From: Theodoxus fluviatilis | Lineage: Eukaryota > Mollusca > Gastropoda > Cycloneritida > Neritidae | NCBI GenBank assembly: GCA_034096865.1 | Contig: JAWQFJ010001141.1 | Coordinates: forward strand, 17,501-81,500 | Length of the DNA stretch: 64,000 nt | Direction of reading: 5' to 3' | Part shown: in pieces, positions 1-64,000 of the stretch | Numbering within the stretch: the stretch's first letter is position 1 | Layout: each line of letters opens with the position of its first letter | The notes under the pieces: generated by a model | Database searches by the model: none | Seen by the model: only the letters and a program-made list of their open reading frames with translations | Told to the model about the DNA's origin: nothing | Position numbers and translations under genes: made by a program

Positions 1-2
1 TC

Positions 3-824
3 AAGTGTTTGAGAGAAGGGGGAGACTTCATGGTGTGGCTCTGTAAGAGGTGCAGAGAACAAGACAAGAGTGAGGCCTCTAGCCGTATCGAGGCAAAACT
101 AGACAGTATTCTCACTTTCATGGCATCCCTAAAGGGAAGAATGGATGAACAGGAGGAACGAATGGAGGCATGCAGCGCGGAAGCAATCGAGAGGAAGATC
201 ACAGCAACAGTTGAAAGAAAGGTAGAAGAATACATGGATGATTGGCAAGAAAAGGAGAAGAGGAAATTGAACATCATAGTTTCAGGACTACCCGAGAGTG
301 AGGAGGGCACGGCAGAGGGGAGAAGGGAGGAGGACAGGGAGAGGGTGAGGATCCTAGTCAAGAAGATTGTAGATGTGCCCGATGGGGAGATAGATGAACC
401 AGTCAGACTGGGGGCATTCAAGATAGGGACTAACCCAAAACCTAGGTTGCTCAAAATGACAGTAAAAACTGAGGCAACAAAGAGAGCAATTATGAGGAAC
501 GTGGGCAATGGCATGCTGAATAAGGGGGTTCCCTTTGACAAGAGAGTGTACATAAACAATGACAGCACCCCAAAAGAGAGAGAGAGGATTAGGAAGATGA
601 GGCAAGAAATTGAGGAGAGGAAGAGGGGAGGGGAGCAAAATTTGATGATCAATTACAGAGAGATGAGGATCGTGACTAGGTTGGAGAGGCCGGGGAGGGT
701 GGACTGGCTATGGAGAGTCGGGAGGCGGATACGTCCACCCGGGGGGCAGCGGCTGCTGCACCGGGGAGAGGCCGAGTGGGTGATGGGGATGGCAGGCAGT
801 GACACAAAGTCGCAGCTCATGTAA
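3..824 (+). CDS. LINE ORF1 protein, C-terminal part
   Basis: The frame is open to the left edge, so this is partial. It begins with what looks like the last turn of a PHD-type zinc finger (Lys-Cys, then a W-x-C-x-x-C pattern near 33-52). A Glu/Lys/Arg-rich coiled-coil stretch follows (about 85-260). Then comes a compact region starting KLNIIVSGLPES, whose style is that of the RRM-like/CTD fold of L1- and CR1-type ORF1 proteins. Such proteins bind element RNA and act as nucleic-acid chaperones. The last ~40 residues are Arg/Gly-rich. The stop codon TAA (822-824) overlaps the open frame of ORF2. The family assignment is inferred from layout; there is no enzymatic motif to check. Confidence 0.75.
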   Translation, partial: KCLREGGDFMVWLCKRCREQDKSEASSRIEAKLDSILTFMASLKGRMDEQEERMEACSAEAIERKITATVERKVEEYMDDWQEKEKRKLNIIVSGLPESEEGTAEGRREEDRERVRILVKKIVDVPDGEIDEPVRLGAFKIGTNPKPRLLKMTVKTEATKRAIMRNVGNGMLNKGVPFDKRVYINNDSTPKERERIRKMRQEIEERKRGGEQNLMINYREMRIVTRLERPGRVDWLWRVGRRIRPPGGQRLLHRGEAEWVMGMAGSDTKSQLM

Positions 825-3730
825 ATAGTTGTACAGATGCTGAATATCATTCTGAGTCAGGGGGTTCTACTTCTGTATCGTCTTGGGATACTTTTGATGA
901 TTGTTCCTATTCGAGGTTTTTGTATACAAATGTGGACTCCTTTTTGAACAAAAAAGATGAACTTCTCTCACGTCTAACCGATATCAGACCTAATATAATT
1001 GGTCTTACGGAGATAAGGGCAAAAAACCAACTGTATAGCGTAAATATAGCTGAGTATGAAATACCAAACTATGATCTATTTATGAATGTTGACCCGAAAA
1101 GAGGAATAGCCCTATATTTCGACAAATCATTGAATGCAAAAGTCTGGGAAGAATTCCAAAATTCTGGCTTTGAGGAAAGCTTATGGTGTACATATAAAGG
1201 AGCAAATGAAGAGAGTGTGATTATAGGATGTGTATATCGCAGCCCGAGCTCATCACTGGAAAATACAGAAAATTTGTACAAGTTACTAAAAGATGACAGA
1301 CTATTACAGTATGATAAGATATGCATTGTTGGAGACTTTAATTTTCCTAGAGTAAATTGGGAGGGTGAATGGAATGGTGAGGTCAATAATGTCTTTATCG
1401 AATGTGTACGTGATGCTTTATTGATCCAGAAAGTCGTACAACCTACTAGACATAGAGAAGGGCAGAGATCTACAGTCGATGACTTGGTCCTGGTCAATGA
1501 GGACAACTTAGTATCTGACATCCAGCACTTAGACCCTGTTGGTAAAAGTGATCATGATGTGCTTCTATTTGACTTGCATGTCCCCAGAACAAAAACTGAG
1601 AAGACACTTAAATACAAATATGATTTAAACAAAGGTGATTATGGAAAGATGAGGGAACTGATTAGTAAATGTGATTTCTCAGTCCTAAGTGAATTAGATG
1701 TGGAAAGCTCATGGTGTTATATCCGCGACTTGATTGTGGACAGCATGAGACAATGCATTCCGGAGAAAAGTTGTGGGAAGCATGGAAATATTAAACCCAG
1801 ATGGATGAATAGTGAGGTGAGAAAGTCAGTGAAAAAGAAGTATAATCTGTATAAAAAGTATTTACAATCAAGGCAAGCCAGGGAATATCATAGCTATAAG
1901 CTTGAACGAAATAAGTGTAAAAAACTAATCAAGAAGGCAAGAAAAAGCTTTGAAAAAAACATCGCTAGTGGGAGCAGAGCAAATCCAAAACAGTTCTGGA
2001 AATATGTGCAGGAAAGGACAAAGTCAAACACAAGTATAAATGCTTTAAAATCTGGAAACAGTGGGTATGCCGTATCAGATGAAGAAAAAGCGGAGACTCT
2101 AAACACGTTTTTCTCTAGCGTTTTCACGGAGGAAGACAAAACCAGTGTACCTCTTCTGCCTGAGGGAGAGTATTCTAAGGGTGCTACTGTGACTGATATT
2201 GTTATAACGCCGGACGCAGTACGTAAGAAACTAAATGATCTCGATACCTCTAAAGCCCAGGGACCGGACAAGATACCACCAAGAGTACTGAAGGAACTAT
2301 CTAGAGAACTAGCTACCCCATTATGTCTATTATTTAATATGTCTATTGAAACGGGTATTGTACCAAGCGACTGGAGATCTGCAGAGGTTACTGCTATATA
2401 TAAAAAAGGCAGCAAGTCAGAACCTGGAAATTACAGACCTGTTAGTTTAACTTGTATTGTGTGTAAAGTGTTAGAGTCGATTATTCGAGACACACTAAAC
2501 TCACATCTTCACGACAATAACCTGTATGCTAAGTGCCAACATGGTTTCCGTAGTAGGAGATCGTGCATAACTCAATTAATGCAGGTAATGGAAGAACTTA
2601 CTAAGATGCTTGATGAAAGGAATCCAGTAGATATCATATATCTTGATTTCCAGAAGGCTTTCGATTCCGTTCCCCACGAAAGATTACTGTGTAAGTTACA
2701 GGCTTACGGAGTGACTGGTAGAATTTTAAGTTGGATAAGGAGTTTTCTGTCAGGAAGAGTTCAGAAGGTGAGAGTTGGCAATGCAAACTCATCCATAGCA
2801 AACGTACTAAGCGGAATTCCACAAGGAAGTATTTTGGGTCCGGTTCTGTTTACAGTCTTCATAAACGACTTACCAGAAGGGATACAGTCATCATGCAAAG
2901 TTTTTGCCGACGACACGAAAATATATGATAAATCAAGAAATTGTAGCCGGGTGCAGGGTGATTTAAAACGATTGGAGAGGTGGTCGGATGTGTGGAACCT
3001 ATATTTTAATGTAGAAAAGTGTAAGGTAATGCACCTTGGGAAAAATAATCCAGGTTTTAATTACACTATGAAAATGGGAAAAGATGACTTAAACCTAAGT
3101 GTATGCAACGAGGAGAGAGACTTGGGAGTCACTTTTGACCCTAAATTGACGTTTGACCCACATATTCAAGCTTCTATAAACAAGGCCAACCAGATGATTG
3201 GAGTTATCAAAAGAACCTTTATATATTTAAACAAGGACGTTTTCATCCAGCTATACAAGGCTATAGTTCGACCAAGAGTTGAATATGGTAATATTATATG
3301 GTACCCGCATTTAAAAAGACAGTCAGAGGCTGTGGAGAGAGTCCAGCGCCGGGCTACCAAGTTGCTGAGCGAATGCCGGGAGATGTCCTACAGCGAGCGC
3401 TTAGAGTATTTAAATCTGCACTCACTGAGGGGAAGGAGGATTCGCGGTGACCTAATAGAGACGTATAAATTGTATAATAATCTCGTAGACGTGGAGTGGA
3501 GCGACTTTTTTGAGTCACCGAGCTATACCAGTACGAGAAATGCAGACGGAAAGGTATTTATCCAACGTAGTAATACTAACCTAAGGAAGTATTGTTTCAG
3601 TAATCGTGTTGCTCACCTGTGGAATAACCTTCCGTTTCGGCTTAAGACTGCACCAACTACTAACAGCTTCAAAAACCAACTGGACAAGGATCCTACTTTT
3701 AAGTCATTATTTAGAAGCTATGATGAGTGA
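803..3730 (+). CDS. LINE ORF2: endonuclease-reverse transcriptase
   Basis: An open frame with no internal stop. Residues are counted from codon 920. The N-terminus is an apurinic-type (EEP) endonuclease: YTNVDSFLNKKDEL, LTEIR, GDFNFPRVNW (~137) and SDHDVLLFDL (~210). Reverse transcriptase follows from AQGPDKIPPRVL (~445) through NYRPVSLT, YLDFQKAFDSVPH, GIPQGSILGPVLF and the catalytic FADD (~663), then a C-terminal region with WNNLPFRLKTAP near its end. Together these nick the target and copy element RNA there. The frame is open from 803, just after a TGA at 800-802, and so overlaps ORF1 by about 20 nt. There is no ATG before the endonuclease fold; the first in-frame ATG falls inside it (MNVDPKRG, ~1081). 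Translation must therefore use reinitiation, frameshifting or a non-AUG start. I use the first open codon as the start. Confidence 0.9.
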   Translation, partial: HKVAAHVNSCTDAEYHSESGGSTSVSSWDTFDDCSYSRFLYTNVDSFLNKKDELLSRLTDIRPNIIGLTEIRAKNQLYSVNIAEYEIPNYDLFMNVDPKRGIALYFDKSLNAKVWEEFQNSGFEESLWCTYKGANEESVIIGCVYRSPSSSLENTENLYKLLKDDRLLQYDKICIVGDFNFPRVNWEGEWNGEVNNVFIECVRDALLIQKVVQPTRHREGQRSTVDDLVLVNEDNLVSDIQHLDPVGKSDHDVLLFDLHVPRTKTEKTLKYKYDLNKGDYGKMRELISKCDFSVLSELDVESSWCYIRDLIVDSMRQCIPEKSCGKHGNIKPRWMNSEVRKSVKKKYNLYKKYLQSRQAREYHSYKLERNKCKKLIKKARKSFEKNIASGSRANPKQFWKYVQERTKSNTSINALKSGNSGYAVSDEEKAETLNTFFSSVFTEEDKTSVPLLPEGEYSKGATVTDIVITPDAVRKKLNDLDTSKAQGPDKIPPRVLKELSRELATPLCLLFNMSIETGIVPSDWRSAEVTAIYKKGSKSEPGNYRPVSLTCIVCKVLESIIRDTLNSHLHDNNLYAKCQHGFRSRRSCITQLMQVMEELTKMLDERNPVDIIYLDFQKAFDSVPHERLLCKLQAYGVTGRILSWIRSFLSGRVQKVRVGNANSSIANVLSGIPQGSILGPVLFTVFINDLPEGIQSSCKVFADDTKIYDKSRNCSRVQGDLKRLERWSDVWNLYFNVEKCKVMHLGKNNPGFNYTMKMGKDDLNLSVCNEERDLGVTFDPKLTFDPHIQASINKANQMIGVIKRTFIYLNKDVFIQLYKAIVRPRVEYGNIIWYPHLKRQSEAVERVQRRATKLLSECREMSYSERLEYLNLHSLRGRRIRGDLIETYKLYNNLVDVEWSDFFESPSYTSTRNADGKVFIQRSNTNLRKYCFSNRVAHLWNNLPFRLKTAPTTNSFKNQLDKDPTFKSLFRSYDE

Positions 3731-3828
3731 CGTTGTCGAAATTAGAAATTACACTATGACCCTATATAAGGCAACACATTACGATGGGGCGTTTAAAAGG
3801 CTTCACGGCCTATATCCAAGCCTCTCAT

Positions 3829-3851
3829 ACTACTACTACTACTACTACTAA
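3829..3851 (+). repeat. (TAC)n tail of the LINE
   Basis: About eight TAC triplets end the LINE directly after its 3' UTR. This is the position where CR1-like elements carry short tandem repeats made by target-primed reverse transcription. Confidence 0.8.
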
Positions 3852-4323
3852 CAAACAACATTATTGATTTGCGTCCCTTCCACAATGTCGATTGCTTTGC
3901 AGTCTGCACACTCGTAGAAAGTTGTCTGCGACGATGAGCAATCATAGAGCAAAATGGCTATCTCAGGGCAAGTAAAGTTGAAACTATCGAGTCAGTTCAT
4001 GATTGTAAGGTTCACATGTATAAAACCCTTCAAGTTCAAGTGGATAATAGTATACATGTACAAAAGAATTTGAACCAACTGCGCAGGATCATTGCTGATT
4101 TAGGCCTATACTATTGCACAGTGTGATGCCTGTTTAACCCTCTCTTCCCTTTGTCTCAAGGTTCCTCTCCACATCAGGGAAAATGCTCAAGACATTTTCC
4201 CTTTTCTGAAAATAACCTGCACAATTACAGATAGATATGTGCCACTTTGACTCATTAAAAAAGGTAAATACATTAATTTCAAACTTTAAGTTTGATAGCC
4301 ACAGGCAGTCAAGGCATGCTTTT

Positions 4324-4326
<3 letters not shown>

Positions 4327-4417
<91 letters not shown>
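4327..4417. repeat. (AT)n microsatellite
   Basis: About 45 uninterrupted AT dinucleotides. Length in an assembly is likely unreliable. Confidence 0.98.
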
Positions 4418-4420
<3 letters not shown>

Positions 4421-6342
4421 GTCGAATGAAAACTGACCACCATGGTCTTACCTACTAGAGGCCTACCCATGGATCTTCAAGGCTGCATGACAGGAACCCA
4501 TCCTAGAGGAAGACAGGTACTGAACCCATTCCCATAGAAGTTGCTTCTCTAGCTCATAGCCCAGCTATGGGAGTGTGGATGACTGGCGACTGCAGTCCTC
4601 GTAGCCCAGCCGTCCAGTCCAGTGGTGTGGATGTGCAATGGAAGTGTGGGTGGCTAGCAATTTCAGTGCCTGCCAGTGCCACTGCTCTAGCTCCACCAGG
4701 AATCTTTCCAGCTGTGTGCACATGTAAAGGTCTTTTCACACACACACACATTCAAGTTCAATCAGTTCATATTCTTCTTCAGTTACCTTCCTGGTGCAAA
4801 GGTGTGAACAAGTATGGTGAAGGAAGACTTTCAAGCCAATGTGTCCAGCAATCTTTCCCCATCTTGCAAAGTTTCCCAAGACCTGTAGACAGCTTTCCAT
4901 GTTCAAGCTCCAGCAGCACATCAATGATAGCTGCAGTTTATATTGTCTCCAGTCTTGGCAGAGATGCAAGTGTGCCACTAATGATACAGGGAACACTCTG
5001 CATGATTGACAACAGGAAATATTCTTAGTATGCCACTTCTTTGCATGAGCAACTTGTAAGCAAGTTGTGACAAAATACTTGAAACACATCCATTGTATGG
5101 TGTTAAACATTTATTTGCCCAAGAACATTGTTGAACCAATCCTCATCAATACAGCAGATTTAAATGCACACAATATGTTCTTGTCTTTCAAAAATAAGAC
5201 ATCATTTCCAATGTTATTGCCAATCCTATCTACAGACAAGTTACCTTTCAAGCATAGGTCACAGCAAATGTGTGGATTTTACAAATGTACAAAGGTAGAA
5301 TATCACAGTGTCTACATGTCTCTTCCATGTCTCACTGGGGAAGGAAAGGATTTCATCTGCTTCCAAGACTGAAGTATCATACAGCAATAAGAGTTGCAAG
5401 CCATTTTCAAAGGCACCCTCACAGACACCGCACTGCATGCAGACCGAAGAGGAAATCCCTAGCAAGCCACAAAGGTGCCCCTCGAAAATGGTAACAGTCA
5501 CCCCAATCTCAGCCTGCCTTGGGATACAGTAGACACTTTTTTTTCAAAATTTAAGCTACCTTGTTCATGTTTGGCAATACCAAAGGAGAGAGAGAAAAAG
5601 TCTGGTGGAAAACAACTCTGCAACTGTCAAGCAGGCAGGTTACAGGGGCAGTGCATGTGATGTCTTGGCCCTGACTTTCCTATCCACTGTCCAGTGGGAG
5701 AGAAAAAAGCCCACCCACTTACACTAGTGTATATCCGGGGAACAAAGCAAATTTATTTTGTAAAATTATTCATGATTTTTGCACATCTAGATTAAATCAA
5801 ATTGCTGAGATCACACCCCCATTTAGAATGATTATTAAAAGAGGGGAAAAAATGATTTTAATATGATGATGCCACTTATTCAGCAGAACTAGTTCAGGGA
5901 GAACCAAGGTGATCAAGTAAGTGCCACATCAGACTTTATTGTTTCAGACTGAGCTTAGATCGAGTCAGTCAGCATGCATTTGATACATTCAGATCTTGAG
6001 ATATGCGGCCAACTTGGATTTTTGCAATGAAGTGTTGGTGCACATGGCCATGACAATTCACTTGCAGGGAAAATGCAGCAATACATGAAAGCAATAAAAT
6101 CTTGTGCAAATTGGTTTGTGTTTTCAATTGTTCACTTAGGAAAGACTCAAAGCCAGGCCTACATGCAAGAGCACATAGTCAGCCACATCTGACTCAAATA
6201 CATGACTGCCTGTATTGCCTACAATATGCTTAGAGTGACATTTTACTATTATTGGATATTCAAAATATTATACTACTACTACTAATAATAATAATAAATT
6301 ATAATTTTTGTCCTTTTATTTGAAAAAATTCTTTTCAGGGAA

Positions 6343-6535
6343 TTTCATCCCTGTTTGCTGCTGTGCAGCGCCCACTGACCAGTTGTACTCCCCTGTAGGG
6401 GAGGCAGTGTGGGTGAAGCACCTTGCCCTGGGATGCAACTCTGGGATCTGTGCAGCTTTGAACACATTAGCTGCAAGCGACTGCAGGTCAGACGCTTAAA
6501 CTGTTCGGCAACAGAGCCCCGCTGCTCTATATCGT
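6343..6535. repeat. SINE-like dispersed repeat, decayed
   Basis: The block reads GTGAAGCACCTTGCCCTGGG, then GATGCAACTCTGGGATC, then GCAGGTCAGACGCTTAAAC. It resembles the tRNA-related part of mollusc SINEs and pairs with a similar block at 20285-20530 (GATGCAACCCTGGGAACTG, CTGCAGGTCA). The family name is not certain. Confidence 0.5.
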
Positions 6536-7833
6536 TTGAATTCATGGCAAACTCGGGCTGAATTATATTCTTGGGAACATCTTCTTAATAAAAAATTAAT
6601 TCTGTGTCACATCCAATTATCAAGTGTAGGAAAGAGAGCAGCCAGCAGACAAGTCCACTAACCAGAAGACTGCTGCCTGGACTACAGAGTCGTTCTTCAG
6701 AGTTTGATTAGCAAGACTCACACAGGCTCTAAATCAAATAAATGAAATGAAGAAACAAAAGGAAGATCAAACAGCGAAGCACACAAAGCCTGTACATTAG
6801 CAGGTGTATTAGACCTGCAACTCCATCACACCCAACCTAAATCAGTAAAGTAACACATACTTTGAACAAAAGCTACTGTGGGCAGAACCTACTCAAAACA
6901 ATCACAGCTTTCCCCGGTAAAATGCAGCCAACTCATTTCGATATGCACGATGCAGAATGGGTAGGTAGCACATTGATTGGGCTGGTGAAAAATAACTGCG
7001 GTGATGACAACTACAAATGGACTCACAGCCGACATCTTGCCTGACTAGCACACTAATGGGCAAGACACAGCGCGCACTCCACAAGCAGATCCACACACTA
7101 GCCACGGAGCATCCAACCACAACAATGACAGATGATGAATGCACAGCTTTGGCCATCTTTTAGTTCCTCAGTTTCATTATATCTACAATCACTCATCATG
7201 ATCCATACATTGTCATTCTGAAGAACTAGTTGCACCAAGTTAAAAAAATGAAGACTCAACTCAATTGCACAACAAAAGCAAAAGATTGGGACGGGAACAA
7301 CCACACACTTCTCAAGCCACTTTGGTAGGTGCTCACAAGCAAGGATCTGTCCTTCACTTTCTTCCTAGCATTCAATCTCGCTTTAGGCCAAATAGAAAGG
7401 GAAAACCCCTTCCAAAATACACTGTACAACTCTGCTGAACAATTCCGAAAGACAAACCAACCAGGCAGCCAAAGGTGGTTGGAGAGGCCCTATGGTACGA
7501 AACTGAAGTCAACACAGGGTCTCTGCAATCTCCCGCACTCACAGGTCCAGCTCAGAATATCTCCAGGCCAGTCACGGCATCACAGGGTAAGGAGGAATCA
7601 CACAAAACCTAAAAGGAGCCTTCCACCTCTCTCTTCCCCAAGGGCTTTCTCCACCACCAAATAGGGCAAAGCAGTGGTCTGTACTAGCCAATTTCAAGCA
7701 CTTTGTGTTTCAAGATCTCAAGATCAAACTTTTCTATTTCAAACCTCTGCATGAGTTTTCAACTCACTAAATAATTCAGATTTTCATTACTTCATGCTAC
7801 CAAAATAACCCTATCTTGCAGACATTACTTCCA

Positions 7834-7870
7834 TTTATTTCACTCTTCACAACCTCTGCAGTAATTTATT
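7834..7870 (-). terminator. HECTD1: Candidate poly(A) signals for HECTD1
   Basis: Two AATAAA hexamers on the - strand (7865-7870 and 7834-7839) lie about 900 nt past the HECTD1 stop. They are the nearest canonical signals I noticed. An ATTAAA variant sits closer, near 8033. Which one is used cannot be told from sequence. Confidence 0.3.
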
Positions 7871-8768
7871 TCCTTAATAGTACATTTTCTCTGTTATTTT
7901 CTAGAAGGTAGTAATCTTTAGTCTCCTCAGACATCACAGGAGATGAGCAACACCATCTTCAAAACTGCACATCCTTGTCGGGGGAAGGGGGGCAAGATAA
8001 AAATCAAGATGTAAGAACCACCCAACACTACAGTTTAATGAATGAAGCAATTACTGGTACAATTGTAAATGCAGACAGAATGACGTGCATGTAAGCATGA
8101 ATGCAGGCAAAGGTAATCTGAAAATGTCAGACAGCACTTGGGCTCTTCAGGTTACGGATAAAACACGAGCAGCCTGAAGCTACATACAGTGTGAAGGTAT
8201 ATAAAAGGAAAAGCCTTCTCTTGCCAGTGTTTCATAAGAAGGCATGAGTCTATTTGCCTCAGATCACACTCTCAATATATAGTTTTAAAAAACATTCTGA
8301 TAAAATGCCACTTAAAATTCTACCCTTTACCTTGGAATTTAAAAAGATTCTCATGCTACAATTGTGAGAAAGGGGCAAGAATCTTTCTGTGCATTCATAA
8401 GTGTGAAGACCTTTAGTAACCTAACCAAAGTGTGGAGATACCAAGAGCAGGGCAGTGCAAATCTGTTTGTGGTTCTGGTTCGATTTTAATCTATCCAAAA
8501 TCTCTCATTTTTCCTGGCCCATCTGTTTTCCCCACTGCATCTGCAACATATCCTTAGGAAAGCTCTGACTGCTAGAATGCACGAGCTTGAACATAAGAAC
8601 CAAAGCGACCCATACGACACACACAAAGGCTAACATCAAGAAATACTGGATAACTATAACCACACCAGCGGTGGAGCACTTGCGAGGGCTGATGGTTTGA
8701 CAAGCCACTCCACCTCTCTCACACAAAGCACTGGTGGCACAATTTGGCAGGGTGGGAGGGGATGGTGC

Positions 8769-63484
<54,716 letters not shown>

Positions 63485-64000
63485 CTGCCCGTCCAGACAA
63501 AACCAAGCAGTCAGGCACAGAGTCTCTGCACCGCCCTTCCTTCACATTCACAAGTAATAGCACTTCAAGCACAGCAATCATGGACGATCTAACCACTGAA
63601 CATTGCACAGCTCAATGAGAACACCCAACATGTTCCGATTCAGAATGCAGCTGACCCAAGCTTCCATACAGCAGAGAGCTGTTCTTTCTCTCCAGCAACT
63701 ATGTCATAGCGCTCCTTGTACAGAGAGCACACAACAAAAAGTGGTGCTGATACTGCCTCCTGCCAAGCAGTGCTCATGAAGCTCTCCAAAAGTATCTGTA
63801 CTGCTCCTTCATCAAGTCACATTTCCCACCACATGGTACACCAGAAAATGGCATGTCAAACTTATCAGTTGCTGACCAATCTACAGATCACCTACATCCA
63901 AATTCCATGGGTGTTCAAACCATTCGCCTGCTTGCCCCAGGCGAGTTGACATTTCCTCGGGCTAGAAAAAACTGCAGGGTTGCTCACCCAAAGGGCTTGT
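63485..64000. other. HECTD1 intron upstream of the first visible exon
   Basis: No exon recognised. The conserved ankyrin segment expected before exon 1 (ending about GTQEM in vertebrates) does not appear here, so it lies beyond the right edge. Confidence 0.6.

Larger units (their letters stand above)
1..3851 (+). mobile_element. CR1/Jockey-type non-LTR retrotransposon (LINE), 5' end outside the window
   Basis: The sequence shows the end of an ORF1, an ORF2 with endonuclease plus reverse transcriptase, a ~100-bp 3' UTR and a terminal run of TAC triplets (about 3829-3850). Short 3' tandem repeats instead of poly(A) are typical of CR1-like elements. ORF2 has no stop over about 2.9 kb, so this insertion looks young. 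It lies on the strand opposite HECTD1 and downstream of its 3' end, so the two are tail to tail. The left end is cut by the window, so the 5' UTR and start of ORF1 are not visible. The clade (CR1, Jockey or related) is judged from motif style only. Confidence 0.9.
3852..8768. other. Region between the LINE and the HECTD1 stop: probable HECTD1 3' UTR and flank
   Basis: No conserved coding sequence was recognised on either strand. Open frames up to ~150 codons occur at 4567-5110 but have no domain and mirror each other on both strands, so I treat them as chance. The part nearest 8768 is the HECTD1 3' UTR. Its length is unknown. An (AT)n tract and a SINE-like copy are listed separately. Confidence 0.6.

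Noticed and set aside
4567..5110. 153- and 124-codon ORFs on opposite strands
   Set aside because: No recognisable domain, overlapping on both strands, no splice or poly(A) logic; probably chance or old repeat.
63985..64000. Donor-like TTTGG|gtgagc as the end of the next HECTD1 exon
   Set aside because: The coding sequence expected just before exon 1 does not match any frame here, and only ~12 nt are visible.

Overview
This is eukaryotic (metazoan) DNA. Coding sequence is split into short exons with GT-AG introns, and the introns are full of microsatellites, transposon remnants and dispersed repeats. The one conserved host gene is HECTD1, a HECT-type E3 ubiquitin ligase. Its sequence is clearly animal but diverged from vertebrate HECTD1. 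With the CR1-like LINE, Penelope-type fragments, TTAA-flanked DNA elements and an abundant AAGGTCA-rich repeat, it suggests a marine invertebrate, most likely a mollusc. That last step is inference; no taxonomic marker is present.

Layout. Positions 1-3851 (+ strand) hold the 3' part of a CR1/Jockey-type non-LTR retrotransposon: end of ORF1, an apparently full-length ORF2 with endonuclease and reverse transcriptase, and a short (TAC)n tail. Positions 3852-8768 are the 3' flank and probable 3' UTR of HECTD1. From 8769 to 63484 (- strand) I can place 38 consecutive HECTD1 exons. They join in phase into 6213 nt (2070 residues plus stop). The first is an ankyrin-repeat exon; the 5' part of the gene lies beyond the right edge. 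In protein order: ankyrin repeats, helical region, Sad1/UNC-type galactose-binding-like fold, MIB/HERC2 domain, long low-complexity Ser/acidic linker, and HECT domain with catalytic Cys (codon 8865-8867).

The introns contain most of the unusual material. (1) Eight copies of an ~0.85 kb repeat in two subfamilies, packed with AGGTCA half-sites. (2) At least seven DNA-transposon-like insertions flanked by TTAA with terminal inverted repeats, plus one decayed candidate. One carries a broken Mutator/Kolobok-type transposase, one a piggyBac-like fragment with a long inverted duplication, and one interrupts a copy of repeat (1). (3) An internally deleted hAT element, a GGCCCGTATTC MITE, Penelope GIY-YIG remnants and SINE-like copies. 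(4) Tandem arrays, including a 116-bp satellite and a small array that duplicates the acceptor and first codons of a HECTD1 exon. (5) An unrecognised same-strand coding unit (41606-43448) in the intron between exons 14 and 15. It has a long acidic C-terminus and its own poly(A) signal, and is either a nested gene or an alternative 3' end of HECTD1.

Apart from the LINE and transposon remnants there is one functional locus. HECTD1 is a cytosolic ubiquitin ligase: the ankyrin and middle domains are thought to bind partners, and the HECT domain takes ubiquitin from an E2 onto its Cys and passes it to substrate. No promoter, CpG-rich start region or first exon of HECTD1 is in view.
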